From Fibrobacter sp. UBA1765 (lineage in GTDB: Bacteria; Fibrobacterota; Fibrobacteria; Fibrobacterales; Fibrobacteraceae), in contig DCGZ01000063.1 of the NCBI GenBank assembly GCA_002314675.1, positions 1-8,934 of the forward strand: DNA of 8,934 nt. Direction: 5' to 3'. Below are positions 1 to 4,946 of the stretch, one piece after another; position 1 is the first letter of the stretch, and each line of letters starts with the position of its first letter. A model generated the notes under the pieces. That model did not search any database, was not told the DNA's origin, and worked only from the letters and a program-made list of their open reading frames with translations. Position numbers and translations under genes: made by a program.

Positions 1-19
1 CCGAAGGTGCGTACCTAAT

Positions 20-75
20 TTCTGGTTCCTGACTCCTGTATTCTGTTCTCTGTACTCTGTCTTCTGTATTCTGAT
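20..75 (+). repeat. Heptanucleotide tandem repeat array, YYCTGNN type, upstream of topB
   Basis: Eight consecutive 7-bp units fill this stretch without a phase break: TTCTGGT, TCCTGAC, TCCTGTA, TTCTGTT, CTCTGTA, CTCTGTC, TTCTGTA, TTCTGAT. The central CTG is invariant and the flanking bases vary, so this is a degenerate array and not a clean microsatellite. It lies directly upstream of topB and reads in the direction of transcription. The same heptamer appears before the TPR gene near 4842-4876. The layout resembles the heptanucleotide STRR arrays known from cyanobacteria, but no homology is claimed. Its function is unknown. Confidence 0.85.
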
Positions 76-87
76 TTTCTAACTTTG
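56..87 (+). promoter_or_regulatory. Candidate topB promoter (TCTG-N20-TAACTTTG)
   Basis: TAACTTTG at 80-87 matches the Bacteroidetes-type -7 element TAnnTTTG. A TCTG at 56-59, part of the heptad array, lies 20 nt upstream, where the TTTG-like -33 element is expected, and matches it at three of four bases. If the spacing follows the known Bacteroidetes pattern, transcription would begin around 91-92, at the GTG start codon. The motif match is seen directly. Promoter function and start site are inferred. Confidence 0.45.
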
Positions 88-91
88 TGCC

Positions 92-3000
92 GTGATTTTA
101 CTTGTTGCAGAAAAGCCTTCCGTTGCAAACCAACATTACAAGCCAATGCTAGAACGCCTTGAAGGCGAGCATTTTGCGCAGGGCGATGGTTGCCTCATAG
201 GAAAGAACCATTGCATTACATGGTGCGTAGGTCACCTGATAACGCTTGCACCAATGGACCAGTATCAAGGCATGGAAGGCCCCTGGAAACTTTCAAACTT
301 GCCTTTGCTACCAGACAAGTTCAAGCTCATGGCCATTGAAAGCACACAAAAGCAACTTGGCGTTGTTCAAAGCATGATGGCAAAGGCAGACGTTTTGGTA
401 AACGGCGCCGACGCCGGCCGTGAAGGTAACTTGATATTTGATCTTGTACTTGACTTTACCCCGGAATTCAAGAAGAAGACAATCAAGCGCTTGTGGGTCA
501 ACAGCTACGTTGCAAAAGACCTTGACAAGGCATGGAAAAACCTTGAAGACGCAAACGATCGAGTAAACTTGAGCTATGCGGCAAGACTTCGCCAAAGAGC
601 AGACTGGATGGTAGGCTTGAACGCAACTCGAGCATACACGCTCACTGCAGGACGCGGCAAAACCATTTCTGTAGGGCGAGTACAGACCCCGACGCTAAAC
701 CTTGTCGTTGAACGCGATACCATTGTAGAGCAGTTCAAGGAATTGTTCTATTACAGCGTCGTTGGTACTTGGAAAGGCTACCAGGCGCAGCTTTTAAGGG
801 AATCAAAGGACGAAAAGAAAAAGACAGAAGACGATAGCAACAACCTGAAAGTTGCAGTCTTTGAAACCGAAGCTCCTGCACAAGCTGTAATCGACAAATG
901 CAACCCTCCAGAAAATTCCGTTATCGATAATATAAATACGCAGCAAAAAAAGCAGTTCCCGTCAAAGCCTTTCGACTTGACTGAACTGCAAAAAGAGGGC
1001 AACAAGCGTTTTAAATACAGTGCTCAGCAGGTTCTTGATTGTGCACAGAACCTGTACGAAAAAAAGCTGCTAACCTACCCGCGTACAGACTCGCAGTATT
1101 TGCCAGATACAATGAAGCAAGAAGCATACGCGCTTGCCCAAAAGCTTGCAACGCCTGCACAAGCTTCGCAAATGCGAGCCCAATCCGAAAACTTCGTATT
1201 CATCAATTCCAGTAAGGTTACAGACCATTTTGCAATAATCCCGACTGGCGAAGTTCCTAATGGACTCCCAGAAATGGAGCAAAGGATTTATGACCTCGCT
1301 CTTGAACGCTTTGTAACGGCATGGTTAAAGCCATACGTCTGGAGCGAAATGGAAGTGACGCTCAAATGCCCAGAAGATAGCGATCCAGAAGTATTCCGTT
1401 TAAAGCTCAAGAAAAATGAAGACCTTGGTTTCCGTTCGCTTGTAAAGGAAGAAAGCGGCAAACGAAAGACGAAGGACGAGAAACGAAAGTCAAAAGATTC
1501 GGAAGCCTCGGAATCTAAGGAAGACGACGATATCACAAACATCGTTGAAAGTTTCCCGGAATGGGCACAAGGCGACAAGGCCCCATTTGAAAGTCTAGAA
1601 CTGCAAAAGAAAAAGAAATCAAAACCAAAGTACTTTACCGAAGCAACGCTCCTAGCCGCTATGAAAACTGCGGGCAAGCAAATCGAAAACGAAGAACTTG
1701 CCGAAGCCATGAAGGAACGAGGTCTTGGAACTCCAGCAACGCAGGCTGGCATTATCGAAACACTAAAGAAGCGCGGTTTCATTGAGGCACAAAAGAACTA
1801 TCTGGTAAGTACACCTCGTGGCCGTGAAGTCATTTCATTAATGGATTCGCGTGTAAAGTCTCCTGAAATGACTGGCGAATGGGAATACAAGCTTTCGCAA
1901 GTTGAAAAAGGTGCGTTAGAACCAGTACAATTTAGAGACGGCATCGTTGAATACGTAAAACAGCTTTTTGAAGAATTGAAAAACCGTTACGGGAACCAAT
2001 TCGAAAGAGAAACTGTAACGGAGCCAATTGCATGCCCTAAGTGCAAGGCTCCGCTAGAAATAGCACCATGGGGTTATGTTTGCAAGAATGGAACCTGCGG
2101 TTTCAAGGCAGGGCACACAATTGCCGGGCGCACTCTCAGCCACACCGAGATGAAGCAACTCCTTGAAACAGGCAAGTCCAATTTGCTTTCTGGTTTCATA
2201 AACAAAAAAGGAACCACCTTCAGCGCTGAACTTGCATTGCACGAAGACTTTAACATCGGCTTTGAATTCAGCGAAGAGGCACGCGAAAAAAGGCCGACCG
2301 AATTCAAGTGTCCAAAGTGCGGCAAGCCAATCCTTGATATTGGCAACCGCTTGATTTGTGAGGACGCTATTGAAAACGCTGAAAATAGCGAAGCGCCTCA
2401 TTGCGATTTTACATTCTTTAAAACAATCGCCGGACGACTGCTTTCTGCAGAAGAAATTGCAGAACTCTTTGCAAACGGCACTACAGCTGTACTTAACGGA
2501 TTCAAGAACAAGAAAGGCCAGGAATTCAAGGCAAAAGTCATTTGGGATGAAAACCACCGTGCAGGCTTTGCCTTTGAAAATGACGGTACGTTCCATGGTA
2601 CAGAAACAAAGTACAAGTGTCCGCTTTGCAAGCATACCCTTGAAGAAAACAAGAATGCCATTTTCTGCACAGGCTCAAATGCAGGCACTCCTTGCAAGTT
2701 TACGCTCTTTAAAACGGTAGCTGGAAAAAAGCTCCGTGTTGCAGACATCAAGGCTCTTTTAAACGGCGAAAAGACAGAGCTCATTACAGGCTTCAAGAGC
2801 AAGAAGGGCGATAACTTTGACGCATTCCTCAAAATGAATGAAGACGGCAGAGTCGGTTTTGAATTTTTGCAAAGAGACCTCCCCTGCCCTAATTGTTCAA
2901 ATCAAATGCGATTCCATACAGGGACCGACGCAAACGGCAATAACCTTGCTGCATACAATTGCAGAGAATGCGGATTTAGGATTCCAAAGGTGTTCTACCA

Positions 3001-3160
3001 GCGTGAATTTAGCGACGCGGAAGTTGAAGAATTGCTAAAGAACAAGTTCACGCCTGTTCTTGAAAAATTCAAAAAGAACGACACGGTTTTCCGTGCCGCC
3101 CTTGAAATTCGTGACGGAAAGCTTGCGTTCAACAAGCTGACTGTTGAAGTGATTAAATAA
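92..3160 (+). CDS. topB: DNA topoisomerase III (type IA) with four C-terminal zinc-ribbon repeats
   Basis: This is a cytoplasmic type IA topoisomerase that cuts one DNA strand through a tyrosine and passes another, serving decatenation and the resolution of replication and recombination intermediates. The TOPRIM domain covers about residues 1-150, with Glu7 in VAEKP and the acidic loop DAGREG at 107-112. The SVGRVQTPT motif starts at 193. The catalytic tyrosine is Tyr329 in LTYPRTDS, and GLGTPAT at 544-550 is the conserved late motif. The core ends near 640. Four cysteine-ribbon units with topoisomerase C-terminal repeats follow, with first cysteines at 648, 740, 843 and 932. At 1022 residues it is far longer than E. 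coli TopB (653), because of this tail and a charged insert at 455-480. The start is GTG: an in-frame TAA at 80-82 rules out anything further upstream, and VAEKP sits where the family expects it. There is no Shine-Dalgarno sequence. The gene stands alone and converges on the aquaporin gene. Confidence 0.95.
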   Translation: MILLVAEKPSVANQHYKPMLERLEGEHFAQGDGCLIGKNHCITWCVGHLITLAPMDQYQGMEGPWKLSNLPLLPDKFKLMAIESTQKQLGVVQSMMAKADVLVNGADAGREGNLIFDLVLDFTPEFKKKTIKRLWVNSYVAKDLDKAWKNLEDANDRVNLSYAARLRQRADWMVGLNATRAYTLTAGRGKTISVGRVQTPTLNLVVERDTIVEQFKELFYYSVVGTWKGYQAQLLRESKDEKKKTEDDSNNLKVAVFETEAPAQAVIDKCNPPENSVIDNINTQQKKQFPSKPFDLTELQKEGNKRFKYSAQQVLDCAQNLYEKKLLTYPRTDSQYLPDTMKQEAYALAQKLATPAQASQMRAQSENFVFINSSKVTDHFAIIPTGEVPNGLPEMEQRIYDLALERFVTAWLKPYVWSEMEVTLKCPEDSDPEVFRLKLKKNEDLGFRSLVKEESGKRKTKDEKRKSKDSEASESKEDDDITNIVESFPEWAQGDKAPFESLELQKKKKSKPKYFTEATLLAAMKTAGKQIENEELAEAMKERGLGTPATQAGIIETLKKRGFIEAQKNYLVSTPRGREVISLMDSRVKSPEMTGEWEYKLSQVEKGALEPVQFRDGIVEYVKQLFEELKNRYGNQFERETVTEPIACPKCKAPLEIAPWGYVCKNGTCGFKAGHTIAGRTLSHTEMKQLLETGKSNLLSGFINKKGTTFSAELALHEDFNIGFEFSEEAREKRPTEFKCPKCGKPILDIGNRLICEDAIENAENSEAPHCDFTFFKTIAGRLLSAEEIAELFANGTTAVLNGFKNKKGQEFKAKVIWDENHRAGFAFENDGTFHGTETKYKCPLCKHTLEENKNAIFCTGSNAGTPCKFTLFKTVAGKKLRVADIKALLNGEKTELITGFKSKKGDNFDAFLKMNEDGRVGFEFLQRDLPCPNCSNQMRFHTGTDANGNNLAAYNCRECGFRIPKVFYQREFSDAEVEELLKNKFTPVLEKFKKNDTVFRAALEIRDGKLAFNKLTVEVIK

Positions 3161-3170
3161 AAACATTTAC

Positions 3171-3201
3171 AAAAAAGCGCCGGGTTAACCGACGCTTTTT
3201 T
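3171..3201. terminator. Bidirectional intrinsic terminator between topB and aquaporin gene
   Basis: The stem AAAAAAGCG/CGCTTTTTT (9 bp) continues past one C-A mismatch into CGG/CCG around a GTTAA loop. Because the stem has A6 on one side and T6 on the other, both strands give a GC-containing hairpin followed by a U-run. It begins 11 bp after the topB stop and ends 22 bp beyond the aquaporin stop, so it fits as a shared terminator for the two convergent genes. Confidence 0.88.
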
Positions 3202-3223
3202 AAACTTTTAAAGTAACGTTAAA

Positions 3224-3946
3224 TTACTTCTTGCATTCGCAGAGAGCCTTGTAACCAAAGCCACCGATAACGCCGCCAAGGATCGGGGCAACCCAGAAGA
3301 GCCAGAGCTGCTTGATAGCCATGCCACCAACGAATACTGCAACTGCAGTAGAACGAGCCGGGTTAACGGAAGTGTTTGTTACAGGAATGCTAACGAGGTG
3401 AATGAGTGTCAAGCAAAGACCGATTGCGATTGGAGCAAAGCCTGCTGGAGCACGACCGTCGGTTGCACCCATGATCACGAACAAGAAGATTGCCGTAAGA
3501 ACAACTTCAATGAGGAATGCAGGAAGAATGCCAGTAGCCTTGCCACCGAATGCATTCAAGCCGTTTGTAAGGGAATCAGACCAGCCGTTAGTTGCAAATG
3601 CGCCGATGCCAGCATTTGTAAGGTCCGGGCAAGCGATTACATAAAGAACTGCAGCAGCAATGATACCGCCGATAACCTGTGCTATAATGTATGCCGGAGC
3701 TTCCTTAGCCGGGAAACGACCACCAGCGACCTGACCAAGGGTAACAGCCGGGTTCAAGTGGCAACCAGAAACGTGACCAAGGGCATAAGCCATAGTCAAA
3801 ACGGTAAGGCCGAAAGCAAGGGAAACGCCAACGTAGCCGATACCAGTGTTAGGAACGCCGCAAGCGAGAACTGCAGAACCGCAGCCGCCAAAAACGAGCC
3901 AGAATGTACCAATTGCTTCGGCAATTGCACGAGTAGAAAGCTTCAT
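3224..3946 (-). CDS. aqpZ: Aquaporin Z-type water channel (MIP family)
   Basis: This is an inner-membrane channel for rapid water flux. The 240-residue protein closely follows E. coli AqpZ along its length, with six hydrophobic helices and two NPA half-helices: HLNPAVT (NPA at 65-67) and VNPARS (NPA at 195-197). The selectivity-filter residues appear as Phe45, His183, Thr192 and Arg198. This is the narrow water-selective set and argues against a glycerol facilitator, which would have a smaller residue in place of the histidine. Cys22 in the FGGCGSA stretch matches the conserved pore-side cysteine region of AqpZ. The ATG at 3946 is preferred because AAGGAGAT lies just upstream. An in-frame TTG at 3970 would put that Shine-Dalgarno sequence inside the gene. 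The gene is monocistronic, with its own promoter, an upstream terminator for the preceding TPR gene, and a shared terminator downstream. Confidence 0.93.
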   Translation of the reverse strand: MKLSTRAIAEAIGTFWLVFGGCGSAVLACGVPNTGIGYVGVSLAFGLTVLTMAYALGHVSGCHLNPAVTLGQVAGGRFPAKEAPAYIIAQVIGGIIAAAVLYVIACPDLTNAGIGAFATNGWSDSLTNGLNAFGGKATGILPAFLIEVVLTAIFLFVIMGATDGRAPAGFAPIAIGLCLTLIHLVSIPVTNTSVNPARSTAVAVFVGGMAIKQLWLFWVAPILGGVIGGFGYKALCECKK

Positions 3947-3950
3947 AATT

Positions 3951-3958
3951 ATCTCCTT
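3951..3958 (-). promoter_or_regulatory. Shine-Dalgarno sequence of aquaporin gene
   Basis: On the minus strand AAGGAGAT precedes the ATG at 3946, with 6 nt between AAGGAG and the start codon. This near-perfect site decides the start in favour of ATG 3946 over the upstream TTG at 3970. Confidence 0.88.
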
Positions 3959-3972
3959 GTTTGAAGTCAAGA

Positions 3973-4003
3973 CAAATGTAGTAATTTAGGTGTTGATTTC
4001 TAA
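3973..4003 (-). promoter_or_regulatory. Candidate aquaporin promoter (TTAG-N19-TACATTTG)
   Basis: The minus strand has TACATTTG (3980 to 3973), a full match to TAnnTTTG. TTAG (4003 to 4000) lies 19 nt upstream and matches the -33 TTTG at three of four bases. The predicted start of transcription near 3969 gives a leader of about 22 nt that contains the Shine-Dalgarno sequence. The surrounding region is AT-rich. Assignment is by motif and position only. Confidence 0.55.
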
Positions 4004-4049
4004 TCATTTTTTTATTACGAAATTAATCAGCCGATTTTACCTAACACAA

Positions 4050-4080
4050 AGAACCCCGAAAGATGAACTTTCGGGGTTCT
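4050..4080 (-). terminator. Intrinsic terminator downstream of the TPR gene
   Basis: A perfect 13-bp stem (AGAACCCCGAAAG at 4050-4062 with CTTTCGGGGTTCT at 4068-4080) closes a 5-nt loop. It lies 22 bp beyond the TPR gene stop. In that direction it is followed by a short interrupted T-run (TTCTTTGTGTT), weaker than usual, but the stem is very stable. It separates the TPR gene from the aquaporin gene. Confidence 0.85.
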
Positions 4081-4102
4081 ACAAAATCACCAATACTATC
4101 TA

Positions 4103-4777
4103 TTAGATAGAAGCAAGGAACTTGTTAGCCTTGGAAACGACTTCCGGCTTGTCACCGTAAATCTTCAAGAGCTTTTCGGCAGTTGCCTTGGCCTTGTCGT
4201 TCTGATTCAAAGCATTGTAGACAAGAGCAAGTTTCCAATAAGCATCGGCAACGGTCGGTGCAAGGTCAGCGGCCTCATCCTTCTGGTAGCGAGCCTTCAA
4301 GTCACCGGTACGCTTGCCAAACTTGGAAATGAATGCTTCGAGCTGCTTTGCCGCGTTTGCGTAATCCTTCTTTTCAATGGAAACAGCTGCTTCGCCATGG
4401 AGTGCTGCAGAAAGAATCAAGTCAGCAGAACCTGCATTGGCAGACGCAACCTTGAAAAGAGCTCCAGCGCCATCGTAATCCTTGTTGCGGAACTTGATGT
4501 TACCGGCAAGGAGGGAGGCCTTTGCAAGGGAAAGCCCCTTAAGGGAGTTGGAGTTGATCTGGCTTTCCAATTCCTGGAGAGCGGCAACATCGTTACCAGA
4601 ATATACAAGTGTCATGCCCTGACCAAGAACAGCTGCTTCAGCCTGGGCTGCAGCCTTTGCGTGTTCCTTGTACTGGGTAACGCCAGTCACAATAGCAACA
4701 ATTACAACGAGCACAACGAGAATCTTTGTGCCATGATCCTTGAAGAATGCCTTCAATTCACCCTGTTGTTCAGCCAT
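4103..4777 (-). CDS. Membrane-anchored TPR protein, YfgM-like
   Basis: The 224-residue protein has a short cytoplasmic N-terminus, a single hydrophobic helix at about 19-34 without a signal-peptidase site, and then a soluble alpha-helical region expected in the periplasm. Alanine-rich helix pairs with TPR character appear at about 82-115 (AKASLLAGNIKFRNKDYDGA), 122-155 and 177-215 (DAYWKLALVYNALNQNDKAK). This architecture (charged N-terminus, one TM segment, TPR_21-type repeats) is that of YfgM, which in E. coli associates with the Sec translocon and periplasmic chaperones. The match is by architecture, so only a general scaffold or chaperone-partner role is proposed. The ATG at 4777 is chosen because AAGGA lies 6 nt upstream; a TTG at 4801 lacks such support. 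The gene follows tex by 169 bp, with a heptad array and candidate promoter in the gap, and ends in a strong hairpin. Confidence 0.8.
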   Translation of the reverse strand: MAEQQGELKAFFKDHGTKILVVLVVIVAIVTGVTQYKEHAKAAAQAEAAVLGQGMTLVYSGNDVAALQELESQINSNSLKGLSLAKASLLAGNIKFRNKDYDGAGALFKVASANAGSADLILSAALHGEAAVSIEKKDYANAAKQLEAFISKFGKRTGDLKARYQKDEAADLAPTVADAYWKLALVYNALNQNDKAKATAEKLLKIYGDKPEVVSKANKFLASI

Positions 4778-4782
4778 AATAT

Positions 4783-4789
4783 ATCCTTT
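4783..4789 (-). promoter_or_regulatory. Shine-Dalgarno sequence of the TPR gene
   Basis: AAAGGAT on the minus strand, with AAGGA 6 nt before the ATG at 4777. It supports this start over the in-frame TTG at 4801. Confidence 0.75.
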
Positions 4790-4829
4790 AATTAAGGGCA
4801 AGAACGCCCCGTAGTTTAAATTTCAAAGC

Positions 4830-4861
4830 CAAAGATAGTAAAACAGAGGACAGAAAACAGA
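4830..4861 (-). promoter_or_regulatory. Candidate TPR-gene promoter (TCTG-N20-TATCTTTG)
   Basis: TATCTTTG (4837 to 4830) matches TAnnTTTG. TCTG (4861 to 4858), inside the heptad array, lies 20 nt upstream. Spacing and array register are identical to those before topB. Transcription would begin near 4826, giving a leader of roughly 49 nt. Promoter activity is inferred from the motif. Confidence 0.5.
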
Positions 4862-4876
4862 AAACAGAAAACAGAG
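4842..4876 (-). repeat. Heptanucleotide tandem repeat array, YTCTGTY type, upstream of the TPR gene
   Basis: There are five 7-bp units, read on the plus strand as AACAGAG, GACAGAA, AACAGAA, AACAGAA, AACAGAG. On the minus strand, in the direction of the TPR gene, they read CTCTGTT/TTCTGTT, the same heptamer as at 20-75. The array lies in the tex-TPR intergenic gap and directly abuts a candidate promoter. The rest of the gap (4877-4946) shows no convincing hairpin terminator or other element. Confidence 0.85.
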
Positions 4877-4946
4877 AAAGGTTTATTTCAGTGTTTCTGG
4901 TGTCTTTTTTTGCCTTGAACACTCTCGATTAGGTCAGAAATGTTCC

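Noticed and set aside
1..18. Possible last codons of an upstream plus-strand gene ending at TAA 16-18
   Set aside because: Only five codons are visible and other frames are also open, so a gene end cannot be supported.
20..75. Heptad arrays as CRISPR or phase-variation tracts inside a gene
   Set aside because: The 7-bp units have no spacers and lie outside coding frames, so neither CRISPR nor translational phase variation applies.
1288..2832. Several antisense open frames within topB
   Set aside because: Their translations are low-complexity Ser/Phe- or Cys-rich with no recognisable domain, and they lie wholly inside a gene with clear family motifs.
3211..3229. Inverted repeat AAGTAA-N7-TTACTT overlapping the aquaporin stop
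   Set aside because: It is short, AT-only apart from one GC pair, and adjacent to a much better terminator. It is likely chance.
4878..4946. Terminator after tex
   Set aside because: The only pairing seen is GAACA/TGTTC over a 19-nt loop followed by an A-run in the tex direction, so it does not look like an intrinsic terminator.
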